A DNA stretch of 64,000 nucleotides from Pseudomonas sp. P5_109 (lineage in GTDB: Bacteria > Pseudomonadota > Gammaproteobacteria > Pseudomonadales > Pseudomonadaceae), in the NCBI RefSeq assembly GCF_034009455.1, contig NZ_CP125380.1, forward strand, positions 2,865,501 to 2,929,500. The letters are read 5' to 3'. Position 1 is the first letter of the stretch; each line of letters begins with the position of its first letter. Below the pieces are notes generated by a model that had not been told where the DNA came from, did not search any database, and worked only from the letters and a program-made list of their open reading frames with translations. A program made the translations under genes and the position numbers. Below, in pieces: positions 9,999 to 17,503 of this stretch.

Positions 9999-10024
9999 GG
10001 TTTGCAACCTCATTGGGGGGATGA

Positions 10025-11161
10025 TCAGCGCAAGCGACCAGGTGCCAGGCGTTGTGGCTCGACGCCTTGGCGGCGCAGTGTTTCGGGTAGGGGTTGATCG
10101 AGCAATTGGGCACAGGCCAGTTGCGATACGCCGGCCGCGGACTGAATGCCATAACCACCCTGTGCCGCCAGCCAGAAGAAGCCTTCCCGGTGATCGTCCC
10201 AGCCGACCACCAGATCACCGTCGGCGACGAACGAGCGCAGGCCGGCCCAGCTGTGGCGTGGGCGGCGGATGGTCAAGGAGGTGGCGGCTTCGATGTGGTA
10301 GATCCCGGTGGCGATGTCCAGCTCTTCGGGCATCACGTCCTGTGGCGGGACGGGATCGGCGTTGGCCGGTGAGCCAAGCAGTTGGCCAGCGTCCGGTTTG
10401 AAGTAAAAACTTTCGTCGATGCCGATCACCGCCGGCCAGCGTGAGAAGTCCACGCCCTCAGGGCCGTCGAAGGTAAAGGCGGTGCGTCGGCAGGGTTGCA
10501 TCCCAATGGGCTTCACACCGCATTGCTGCGCCACCTGGTCGGCCCAGGCACCTGCGGCGTTCACCAGATTGCGCGCGCGCAACTGGCGGCCGTCGGCCAG
10601 TGTCAGGTGCCAATGACGGCCCTCGCGGGTGGCGACACTCAGTTGGGCATCGCATTTCAGTACGCCACCGGCACGGCGCATGGCCCGCAAAAAACCTTGG
10701 TGCAGTGCGTGGACGTCCAGGTCGCGGGCGTCAGTTTCGAGCATCGCCCCGACAATCGCCTCCGGGCGCAGGCAGGGCACCATCGCGAGGGCCTGCTCGG
10801 TATCAATCAATGAAACATTGCCAGCTTGTGCCAGGCCGGTATCGAAGGTTTGTCGCAGCAGGGATTGTTGCCCCTCACCGGCGACGTACAGACAGCCGCG
10901 AGGCTCCAGCAGCGCATGTTCGGTGAAGTCGGTTGGCGGTTGCTCATAGAAGTCCCGGCTGGCACGGGTCAATGCCTGGATCTGCGGTGTGCCATAGCTT
11001 TCCATGAACATCGCGGCGGAGCGTCCGGTGGCGTGATAACCCGGCTGGCTCTCACGCTCGAGCACCACAACGCTGGCTTGCCCGGCCAAGCGATAGGCCA
11101 GGGAGGCCCCCGCAATACCGCCGCCGATGATGGCGAAATCGAAACACTCGCTGTCCTGCAT
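10025..11161 (-). CDS. FAD-dependent amine/amino-acid oxidoreductase (DAO family)
   Basis: A 378-residue flavoenzyme of the D-amino-acid oxidase/glycine oxidase superfamily. The N-terminal Rossmann motif FAIIGGGIAGASLAYRL (residues about 9-25) and ERESQPGYHATGRSAA define the FAD site, and NLVNAAGAWADQVA is the second conserved block. It would oxidise a primary or secondary amine or D-amino acid to an imine, consistent with the RidA gene next downstream. It is divergent from an XRE-cupin regulator across about 180 bp containing two inverted repeats, which suggests control by that regulator. The specific substrate is not readable. Confidence 0.85.
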   Translation of the reverse strand: MQDSECFDFAIIGGGIAGASLAYRLAGQASVVVLERESQPGYHATGRSAAMFMESYGTPQIQALTRASRDFYEQPPTDFTEHALLEPRGCLYVAGEGQQSLLRQTFDTGLAQAGNVSLIDTEQALAMVPCLRPEAIVGAMLETDARDLDVHALHQGFLRAMRRAGGVLKCDAQLSVATREGRHWHLTLADGRQLRARNLVNAAGAWADQVAQQCGVKPIGMQPCRRTAFTFDGPEGVDFSRWPAVIGIDESFYFKPDAGQLLGSPANADPVPPQDVMPEELDIATGIYHIEAATSLTIRRPRHSWAGLRSFVADGDLVVGWDDHREGFFWLAAQGGYGIQSAAGVSQLACAQLLDQPLPETLRRQGVEPQRLAPGRLR

Positions 11162-11188
11162 ACCGAAGTCACTCCTGTCTCTGGGGAT

Positions 11189-11208
11189 GGGGAAAATTAG
11201 TTTTCCCC
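11189..11208. promoter_or_regulatory. Inverted repeat upstream of the oxidase gene
   Basis: GGGGAAAA, spacer TTAG, TTTTCCCC: a perfect 8-bp inverted repeat 28 bp before the oxidase start. It may be an operator, or a hairpin in the oxidase leader mRNA. Confidence 0.4.
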
Positions 11209-11220
11209 TTATTTTTATAA

Positions 11221-11252
11221 TTCTCAGATACGAGAAATGTAAGATATGAGAA
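11221..11252. promoter_or_regulatory. Candidate operator of the XRE-cupin regulator
   Basis: TTCTCAGATACGAGAA (TTCTC-N6-GAGAA) is followed at once by TATGAGAA, so three TTCTC-type half sites lie within 32 bp between the divergent oxidase and regulator genes. XRE-cupin regulators usually bind such repeats next to their own gene. This is inferred from position and symmetry only. Confidence 0.45.
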
Positions 11253-11344
11253 TTCCCCAGTCAACCCATTACCTTGAGGTATTATTCCAGCCCTTGCCTT
11301 GGCTCAGCCCCAGGCGCCGTTTTTCGTACGACAGAGAAGTCTGC

Positions 11345-11959
11345 ATGAGTTCCGATCGAGTCTCGTGTCCCACGGACCATCCCTTGATAGATCGCGCCCA
11401 GGTCGGCGCGCGCCTGCGTGTCCTCCGCAAAAACCAGAAGTTGACGCTGAAACAACTGTCCGAGCGTTCGGGCGTGGCGCTGTCGACCTTGTCGAAGATG
11501 GAGCTGGCGCAAGTGTCGGTGAGTTACGAAAAACTCGCGGCCGCCGCTCGTGCCCTGAGTGTGGACATTTCCCAGCTGTTCAGCCCGGCCAAGGCGGGCG
11601 TCAGCGAAGTACAGCCCACGGTAGTCAGCACCGCCATCGACAGTGCGGCGAGCTACAGCACGGGCAATTATGAATATCACCCGATGGCGGGGGATTTCCC
11701 CGGGCGCAGCATGACGCCCATGTACGCGCGGATCTGTGCGCGTGAACTGAACCAGTTCGAAGACTACATCCGTCACCCCGGACAAGAGTTCGCCGTGGTC
11801 CTTTCAGGTCGTGTGCGGATTCAATTCGAAACGGGTGAATTCATCAGCATCGGCTGTCGCGAAACAGCCTATTTCAACAGCTCGATTGGTCATGTTTATC
11901 TGGCTGAAGGCGAGGATGGCGCCGATGCTGAAGTGATGGTGGTGATGTCGGAGCACTGA
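11345..11959 (+). CDS. XRE-family regulator with C-terminal cupin domain
   Basis: A 204-residue regulator. A helix-turn-helix domain (about residues 20-75, RLRVLRKNQKLTLKQLSERSGVALSTLSKMEL) is followed by a cupin-type sensor (about 120-200, with EDYIRHPGQEFAVVLSGRV). Members typically control nearby amine or amino-acid catabolic genes. The start at 11345 (MSSDRV) has a GAGAAG-like site; a longer frame from 11246 overlaps the candidate operator and has a non-conserved head. Divergent from the oxidase-RidA-YkvI genes, which it probably regulates. Confidence 0.87.
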   Translation: MSSDRVSCPTDHPLIDRAQVGARLRVLRKNQKLTLKQLSERSGVALSTLSKMELAQVSVSYEKLAAAARALSVDISQLFSPAKAGVSEVQPTVVSTAIDSAASYSTGNYEYHPMAGDFPGRSMTPMYARICARELNQFEDYIRHPGQEFAVVLSGRVRIQFETGEFISIGCRETAYFNSSIGHVYLAEGEDGADAEVMVVMSEH

Positions 11960-11977
11960 TGCGCGTGTACGGAGTGC

Positions 11978-12412
11978 TCAAGACCGAACGGCCGAAGGGA
12001 ATGGCGCCGAATGCCTGCCACGTTTAAAGGCGCCAGCCGCCGCGACCTTGAGTAACCTATGAAATCTCGGGCATTCTGCGTGGCTAGGGGCTGGACATTC
12101 GGCCGCATGCCGCAATCCCCGACTCATCGCCTGTAGTTGCTTGACGGTCGCATCAATCTCATCGGCCTTGGCCAAAAGCACGTCTCTATCAACAACGGCC
12201 TTGCCACTCGGGGAGAGCATGGCATGTATCTCATCCAGCGAGAGACCACCTGCCTGTCCGAGTGCGATAACAGCCAACTGCTCAACCACGGCCGGCGCAA
12301 ACTGGCGTCGAGCCCCGCGCGGGCTGACCGACGCGATCAAGCCTTTCTTCTCGTAGAAACGCAATGTGTGGGCAGGAATTCCCGTGCGTTTGACGACCTC
12401 AGTGATATCCAT
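11978..12412 (-). CDS. MerR-family transcriptional regulator
   Basis: A 144-residue MerR protein. The N-terminal winged helix reads TEVVKRTGIPAHTLRFYEKKGL, followed by RRQFAPAVVEQLAVIALGQAGGLSLDEI and a dimerisation coiled coil. The C-terminal tail has two Cys (CPAPSHAECPRF) that could sense metal, oxidant or small molecule, but the spacing does not match a class I know. It is divergent from the DUF2938 gene, whose promoter has the 19-bp spacer that MerR proteins twist to activate. Confidence 0.85.
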   Translation of the reverse strand: MDITEVVKRTGIPAHTLRFYEKKGLIASVSPRGARRQFAPAVVEQLAVIALGQAGGLSLDEIHAMLSPSGKAVVDRDVLLAKADEIDATVKQLQAMSRGLRHAAECPAPSHAECPRFHRLLKVAAAGAFKRGRHSAPFPSAVRS

Positions 12413-12422
12413 TTTCAGCCCA

Positions 12423-12453
12423 TTGACTTGAAGTTGACTTCAACTTCTATCAT
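12423..12453 (+). promoter_or_regulatory. MerR-type promoter with 19-bp spacer
   Basis: A -35 TTGACT (12423-12428) and -10 TATCAT (12448-12453) are separated by 19 bp, two more than optimal, the hallmark of MerR-activated promoters. Inside the spacer lies the perfect dyad TTGAAGT-TG-ACTTCAA (12428-12443). It points at the DUF2938 gene 40 bp downstream and lies 11 bp from the divergent merR gene. Confidence 0.75.
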
Positions 12454-12493
12454 GCATTCGCAAGATAAATTGGTCCATGAACAAGAGGTCTGT

Positions 12494-12988
12494 ATGGCAT
12501 TGCCGGAAGAGGTTGCACAGGTTTTTCTGCTGGGGGTCGGCGCTACTGTCGTCATGGATTTGTGGATGTTTCTTCTGAAGGCCCTAGGCGTTCCAACGCT
12601 GAATTTCGCCTTCGTAGGGCGCTGGGTAGGTCATGTGTGCCAAGGTACATTCGCTCATGCCAGCATTGGACAAGCGATGCCGGTGCGAGGTGAAGTGGCC
12701 TTGGGTTGGGTGGCACACTACGTCACGGGCATTGCTTTCGCGGTGTTACTGGTGTGCATTCAAGGTGTTGCCTGGCTGCAGGAACCCACCTTCCTGCCAG
12801 CAATCGCTGTGGGCTTCGCGACAGTTGCAGTTCCTCTTTTCGTTATACAGCCCGCCATGGGGGCAGGATTTGCATCCTCTCGGACGCCCACGCCAGCCAG
12901 GAACTGCGTGCGCAGTGTGATAAGTCATAGCGTCTTTGGAATTGGCCTCTACCTGTCCGCGGTTTTGATTGCCTTGGCTTCGACGTGA
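12494..12988 (+). CDS. DUF2938 family membrane protein
   Basis: A 164-residue inner-membrane protein with about four helices. Features include VAQVFLLGVGATVVMDLWMFLL at the start and PAMGAGFASSRTPTPARNCVRS before the last helix, a pattern of DUF2938. The start at 12494 has an AAGAGG site; an in-frame ATG at 12452 lies within the -10 element and is rejected. Function is unknown. It is probably the main target of the divergent MerR regulator, so a stress, metal or drug response role is possible. Confidence 0.78.
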   Translation: MALPEEVAQVFLLGVGATVVMDLWMFLLKALGVPTLNFAFVGRWVGHVCQGTFAHASIGQAMPVRGEVALGWVAHYVTGIAFAVLLVCIQGVAWLQEPTFLPAIAVGFATVAVPLFVIQPAMGAGFASSRTPTPARNCVRSVISHSVFGIGLYLSAVLIALAST

Positions 12989-13059
12989 GCAGGGTTTAAG
13001 TCTTGCGTGTCATGCAACCGACGGGCAGTCAATCCGCCAACACTTGAGTAAGTGAGAGC

Positions 13060-13830
13060 ATGAATATTCCTACCCAATGGTCCCAAACATTCAGTGGGGC
13101 GCCTATAGAACGACAAGCTATCGGAGAGTCAGGCGCCGAGGTTTCTCGCATCCGCTGCATCAACGTCGAACACCTGTTCGTGAAGTCCGAGCCCATTGGT
13201 GCACACAGTGAACTGCCGGAGGAGATTGAGCGTCTTCGCTGGATGAATCGGCTTGACCTGCCTGGGCCAACCGTTCTTGATGCTACGACAGAAAACAATC
13301 GCCATTGGTTACTCATGAGTGCCGTCCCCGGGCATGATCTGGCCAGTGCCAACGATTTGTCTCCACCCCAAGTTGTCAGCATCCTGGCGATGGCGCTACG
13401 TACTCTGCACCAGGTACCCATTGCGACATGTCCCTTTGATCACTCCTTGGAGCAGCGCATTGCAACCGCCAGGCGTCGAGTGAGGGCCGGGCTCGTTGAC
13501 GAGGCAGACTTTGACGATGAGCGGCTGGGTCGGACCGCTGAGGATGTTTTCGCAGAGATGTTGTCGACGCTCCCTGAAACATATGATCTTGCGGTCACCC
13601 ATGGCGATGCCTGCCTGCCAAATTTCATGGTCGAAGGAAGTCACTTTACCGGCTATATCGACTGCGGCCGGCTAGGCATCAGTGACATCTATCAAGACCT
13701 TGCACTGGCTGTCCGAAGCATAGAGCGCAACCTTGGACAGGCATGGGTAGCGCCATTTTTTCGCGCCTATGGTGTGGAGCCAGATCAGCAACGTATAGCG
13801 TTTTACTGTTTGCTAGACGAGTTCTACTGA
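13060..13830 (+). CDS. Aminoglycoside 3'-phosphotransferase-like, APH(3')-II type
   Basis: A full-length 256-residue APH fold protein. The catalytic block [13 protein letters not shown] (Asp183, Asn188) and the DFG-equivalent [19 protein letters not shown] (Asp201) match APH(3')-II enzymes closely, as does the ending [16 protein letters not shown](3') enzymes phosphorylate kanamycin and neomycin on the 3'-hydroxyl with ATP. There is no transposon around it, and base use looks like its neighbours, so it appears to be a chromosomal relative of the P. aeruginosa aph(3')-IIb kind. Whether it confers resistance cannot be judged from sequence. Confidence 0.85.
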   Translation: MNIPTQWSQTFSGAPIERQAIGESGAEVSRIRCINVEHLFVKSEPIGAHSELPEEIERLRWMNRLDLPGPTVLDATTENNRHWLLMSAVPGHDLASANDLSPPQVVSILAMALRTLHQVPIATCPFDHSLEQRIATARRRVRAGLVDEADFDDERLGRTAEDVFAEMLSTLPETYDLAVTHGDACLPNFMVEGSHFTGYIDCGRLGISDIYQDLALAVRSIERNLGQAWVAPFFRAYGVEPDQQRIAFYCLLDEFY

Positions 13831-14221
13831 TGAGCTGCAAATGAGATTGCTGAACACCGGCTCCAGTGACAATCGGGCACGGGTATCGTGGAGCGTTGCC
13901 CGGACGGCCTCTTCACCGAACACCAGACCCTGAAGGTAGGTGAAGTGCGGGTTGAACAGCCCGAGGGTGTTAAGTACCTGGCGGAGCCTGTTGTGACACC
14001 GAATCCCTCGCTGCAACCACCGCACTTTATTTCTGGTGACTCTGTTTTACTTTCTGCTGAACGCATACGGCAAGCGTGATCAAACGCTCCATTCACTTTT
14101 GTTAAATTTATTGACTTCAAAGTCAGCTTCTAGAAAGATGCAGGCCGCCAGACCTGTTTCAACCTTTTCCTAGCCTCAATCACGTAGCACCGACGGCGCT
14201 TGCAGACCTGCAAGCGGTAAA
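13831..14221. other. Gap with possible gene remnants
   Basis: About 390 bp without a convincing gene. On the minus strand, 13813-14025 reads LRQVLNTLGLFNPHFTYLQG then LVFGEEAVRATLHDTRARL, which looks protein-like but has no usable start or recognised family. It could be the decayed end of a lost gene. At 14112-14125 TGACTTCAAAGTCA is a perfect dyad resembling the MerR site near 12430. Confidence 0.35.
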
Positions 14222-14265
14222 TTTCGCCTATCGCTATATACAAAAATATATAGCGATAGGCGAAA
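14222..14265. repeat. Perfect 19-bp inverted repeat upstream of the porin gene
   Basis: The arm TTTCGCCTATCGCTATATA (14222-14240) and its exact complement (14247-14265) are separated by CAAAAA. It lies 70 bp before the OprD porin start. No T-run follows on either strand. It could be a large operator, a leader-mRNA hairpin, or the folded end of a small RNA. Confidence 0.8.
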
Positions 14266-14335
14266 ACGTCAGGTCTCGAGGGAATCAGGTCCATGGACAC
14301 CAAAAAAACAAGAGCCCCGTACCGGAGTAAACACA

Positions 14336-15700
14336 ATGAAGCTGCAACCCCTGGCCCTGGCCATCACCCTGGGTGGCTTGACCCACCAGGCCATCGCCGC
14401 CGGTTTTATCGATGACAGCAAGGCCTCGCTGAGCCTGCGCAATTTCTATTTCAATTCGGACAACCGCGAAAGCCAGGACAAGGTGGGCAATGCCGCCTAC
14501 GCCAGCCAGGCCAAGGAGTGGGGGCAGGGGCTGCAACTCAACGTGATCTCCGGATTCACCCAGGGCACCGTCGGCTTTGGCCTGGACGCCATCGCCATGA
14601 CCGGGCTGAAACTGGACAGCGGCGGTCGCGTGGGCAAGGCTGGTATTGACCGTACGCCGGGGGCGCTGTTTCCCACGGACAGCGACGGCCACGCGGTCGA
14701 TGAATATTCCAAGGGCGGCGTGACCGGCAAGGTGCGCATCTCCAAGACCGAGGCGCGGCTGGGCACCCTGCAGCCCAAGCTGCCGGTGATCAACTTCAAC
14801 GACGGTCGCCTGCTGCCGCAAACCTTCGAAGGCGGGCAGATCACCTCCAGCGAGATCGACGGCCTGACCCTCACCGCCGGCCAACTGCAAAGCACCAAGA
14901 CCCGCAGTTCCACCGACGATATCGATCTGCGCATCGCCGGCGCGACACGTCCCGCCCGCACTCCGGCCAGCACGCCGCTGGCCGACTCGGACAACTTTGT
15001 CTTCGCCGGCGGCGACTACAAGATCAGCAAGGACCTGACCGCCCAGTACTACTACGGCAGTCTCGAAGATTTCTATAAGCAGCACTTCCTCGGCCTGATC
15101 CACACCCTGGCCATCGGCCCCGGCGCGTTGAAGACTGATCTGCGCTATTTCAACAGCAGCGCCGATGGCAAGAACGGCAACGCGGCCGGACGTGCCCAGG
15201 GCTACAAAAGCAGCGGCTTCTGGAGCGCGGGGGACACCCACGCCGGTGAGGTGGACAACAACACCTGGAGCGCGCTGTTCACCTACAGCCTGAGCGGCCA
15301 TGCCTTCAGCGCGGGCTACCAGCAAGTGTCCGGCGACAGCGCGTTCCCGTTCGTCAACCAGGGCGACGGCGCCACGGCGTACCTGATCACGGACCGGCAG
15401 ATCGGCAAGTTCCTCAGCGCCGGCGAGCGCACCTGGCTGGCCGAGTACGGCTATGACTTCGTCGCGCTGGGCGTGCCGGGGCTCAAGACCGTGGTCACTT
15501 ATCTGAGTGGCGACAACATCGATTCCGCCGCGGGTGATCGCAAGGAATGGGAGCGCGACCTGCGTATCGATTACGCGCTGCAAAGCGGTCCACTCAAGGG
15601 GCTGGGCATTTCCTGGCGCAACGCCAGCTTGCGTGGCAATGCCAGCAGTGACCTGGATGAAAACCGCCTGATCCTCAGCTACAGCCTGCCGCTGCTTTAA
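14336..15700 (+). CDS. OprD-family outer-membrane porin
   Basis: A 454-residue outer-membrane protein. A signal peptide ends in AIAA, followed by GFIDDSKASLSLRNFYFNSD, the standard OprD/OpdK opening. Long stretches of alternating residues form the 18-stranded barrel, and the protein ends in an aromatic/hydrophobic strand (LILSYSLPLL). OprD members take up amino acids, peptides or aromatic and organic acids one substrate class at a time; which one is not clear here. The start is supported by GGAG. It is preceded by the striking 19-bp inverted repeat and followed by a hairpin before the next gene. Confidence 0.9.
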   Translation: MKLQPLALAITLGGLTHQAIAAGFIDDSKASLSLRNFYFNSDNRESQDKVGNAAYASQAKEWGQGLQLNVISGFTQGTVGFGLDAIAMTGLKLDSGGRVGKAGIDRTPGALFPTDSDGHAVDEYSKGGVTGKVRISKTEARLGTLQPKLPVINFNDGRLLPQTFEGGQITSSEIDGLTLTAGQLQSTKTRSSTDDIDLRIAGATRPARTPASTPLADSDNFVFAGGDYKISKDLTAQYYYGSLEDFYKQHFLGLIHTLAIGPGALKTDLRYFNSSADGKNGNAAGRAQGYKSSGFWSAGDTHAGEVDNNTWSALFTYSLSGHAFSAGYQQVSGDSAFPFVNQGDGATAYLITDRQIGKFLSAGERTWLAEYGYDFVALGVPGLKTVVTYLSGDNIDSAAGDRKEWERDLRIDYALQSGPLKGLGISWRNASLRGNASSDLDENRLILSYSLPLL

Positions 15701-15712
15701 GCACGGCGTAGC

Positions 15713-15744
15713 GGTCCCGGGCGGGCGATGCGCGCTCCGGGACC
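15713..15744 (+). terminator. Hairpin after the porin gene
   Basis: GGTCCCGG and CCGGGACC form a perfect 8-bp stem with a 16-base loop, 12 bp after the porin stop. There is no T-run, so it is probably an mRNA 3'-end protector or partial attenuator ahead of the next gene. Confidence 0.4.
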
Positions 15745-15780
15745 TGCAGGTGATTGGTCAACCACGACAGGAGCATCGCC

Positions 15781-16314
15781 ATGCGTTCCATTTTTTCGAC
15801 TGTGCAAAGCCTTGTTCGCCCCAGCGCCAAACCCGTGCTGCTGCCCGGCGCAACCATCGATGTGGCGGAACAGACACTCGAGGTGGTCGGGCAAGTACAG
15901 AACCCGCTGCGCTTGAGCGTGGCCGACCTGCAAGCCATGCCGGGCTATGACTGGGTGACGCTGACCAGCAACACCTGCGAAGGCAATGCGCAAAAAGCCC
16001 GGAAAAAGGGCTATCGCGGCGTGTTGCTGCGGGAAATTGTGCTCAAGGCCGGGTTGCAGAGTGATGACCCCAAGGGCTGGAAACGCGCCTATGTGGTGGC
16101 GCGGGCCAGTGACGGTTATGTCGCGTTGTTCAGCTGGAACGAATTGATCAATACCGACGTGGGCGATGCGGTGTTGGTGGTGTATCGACAGCATGCGCAC
16201 GGGCAGACGGAGCCTGGCGAACACCTTTCATTGGTCTCGGGTAGCGATCGCCACTCCGGGGCTCGTCAGGTGAAGTGGTTGCGCAGCATTGAACTGTGCA
16301 GCATCTTTGGCTGA
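15781..16314 (+). CDS. Molybdopterin-dependent oxidoreductase domain protein
   Basis: A 177-residue single-domain protein with the sulfite-oxidase molybdopterin fold. Visible parts are EVVGQVQNPLRLSVADLQAMP, WVTLTSNTCEGN with the candidate Mo-ligating Cys, YRGVLLREIVLKAGLQ and a C-terminal VKWLRSIEL strand. Compared with the full MsrP/YedY enzymes it is short and lacks a twin-arginine signal. It may be only a cofactor- or ligand-binding module. The start at 15781 has a GGAG site. Confidence 0.72.
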   Translation: MRSIFSTVQSLVRPSAKPVLLPGATIDVAEQTLEVVGQVQNPLRLSVADLQAMPGYDWVTLTSNTCEGNAQKARKKGYRGVLLREIVLKAGLQSDDPKGWKRAYVVARASDGYVALFSWNELINTDVGDAVLVVYRQHAHGQTEPGEHLSLVSGSDRHSGARQVKWLRSIELCSIFG

Positions 16315-16347
16315 CTCACACACAACGCAACACCGAGGAAAATGCCG

Positions 16348-16644
16348 ATGCCTGTCTGCAATTCGCTTGGTTGTGATCGACACCCTTCGGTCGAACAGGT
16401 GTTGGGCGGCGAACAGTGGCCGCCCGAATTAGAAGTGGCCCTGAGGGACTTGCTCGAGCAAATGGCCGACGCCGGGCATGAAGTCACGCTGCACAACCTG
16501 GGTCGGTTCCTCGGTGACTTTGTGCCGCGCTACACCCTCGATCGTGCCGAGGAATGGCAGGAAAGGGCGACCCGGCGCTGGGTCTTGCAGACCAAGCCAG
16601 CACTGGTGGACAAACTGGCGGATGTCTTCATCGGCGCTCAGTGA
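16348..16644 (+). CDS. Small conserved protein of unknown function
   Basis: About 98 residues, acidic and mostly helical (ELEVALRDLLEQMADAGHEV, WQERATRRWVLQTKPALVDKLADVF). No family recognised. Two nearby ATGs are possible; 16348 gives better spacing from GAGGA than 16342. It lies 33 bp after the molybdopterin-domain gene on the same strand. Confidence 0.6.
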   Translation: MPVCNSLGCDRHPSVEQVLGGEQWPPELEVALRDLLEQMADAGHEVTLHNLGRFLGDFVPRYTLDRAEEWQERATRRWVLQTKPALVDKLADVFIGAQ

Positions 16645-16660
16645 CCGGCACCGCCGGCGC

Positions 16661-17419
16661 TCACTGGTACTCATCATGCCGGCGCCACCAGGGCCCCGTT
16701 TCATTGCGTCCCCTGGGCGCGCGGTCGAGCCACTGGTACATGCTCCACAACCCGTCAAGGCCCCGCGCGTAGGTGGAATAGGTGTGATAGATCGCGCCGT
16801 CCTCCAACACAAAGGAGCTCAACCCCGGCCGGTCGCGGGAGTAGGTCGGCGCGTCGGTGCCACAGGTCGCGGCGAACTGTTTCACCGGTTCCGGGATCTG
16901 GCTGGCGTCCATGGCATGTCCGCCGCGCTGGTAGTTGTATTCGACCAGCCCTTCACGCTGCTGGGTTTCAGTGAAGTAGACGTTGAAGTCGGCGGTAAAG
17001 TCGCTATCGGCGGCCGAGGCCCAGGGGAAGGTCCAGCCCATCCGGCGCTTGTAGGCCTGCAGTTTTACCAAGGGTGCGCGGGAGATCGCCATCAGGGTCA
17101 CGTTGTGATTGGCCAGGTGGATGACCAAGGGGTCGAAGCCATCGGCAATGGCTGAGCAGGACGGGCAGCCGGCGGTGTAGTCGGGGCCGAACATGAAGTG
17201 GTAGACCAGCAATTGCGAGCGCCCCTGAAAGAGCTCGGCCAGGGTTGCATTGCCGTTGTCGGTCTCGAATCGGTACGTCTTGTCGAGGCGAACCCACGGC
17301 AATGCCTGGCGTTGCCTGGCCACTTCATCGCTGCGTCGGGTCAGGGCCTTTTCCGCTTCGAGCAGTTGCAGGCGTGCCGTCAGCCATTGGTCACGGGTCG
17401 CGGTTTTGTGCGTGTTCAT
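16661..17419 (-). CDS. DUF899 family thioredoxin-like protein
   Basis: A 252-residue protein with the DUF899 pattern: ELFQGRSQLLVYHFMFGPDY, then AGCPSCSAIADGF with a CxxC-type pair, NHNVTLMAISRAPL and WTFPWASAADSDF. The family has a thioredoxin-like fold with unproven function. The final tail is rich in Arg and Trp. It is divergent (84 bp) from the regulator at 17504, which may control it. Confidence 0.8.
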   Translation of the reverse strand: MNTHKTATRDQWLTARLQLLEAEKALTRRSDEVARQRQALPWVRLDKTYRFETDNGNATLAELFQGRSQLLVYHFMFGPDYTAGCPSCSAIADGFDPLVIHLANHNVTLMAISRAPLVKLQAYKRRMGWTFPWASAADSDFTADFNVYFTETQQREGLVEYNYQRGGHAMDASQIPEPVKQFAATCGTDAPTYSRDRPGLSSFVLEDGAIYHTYSTYARGLDGLWSMYQWLDRAPRGRNETGPWWRRHDEYQ

Positions 17420-17503
17420 CGCTGTACGCTCCTGGTGAAAGGTCGTGATTTAGACTAAACCCGGGTATCGAATGATGGGAGTGACAAGCGTGGCGGGATT
17501 TCG

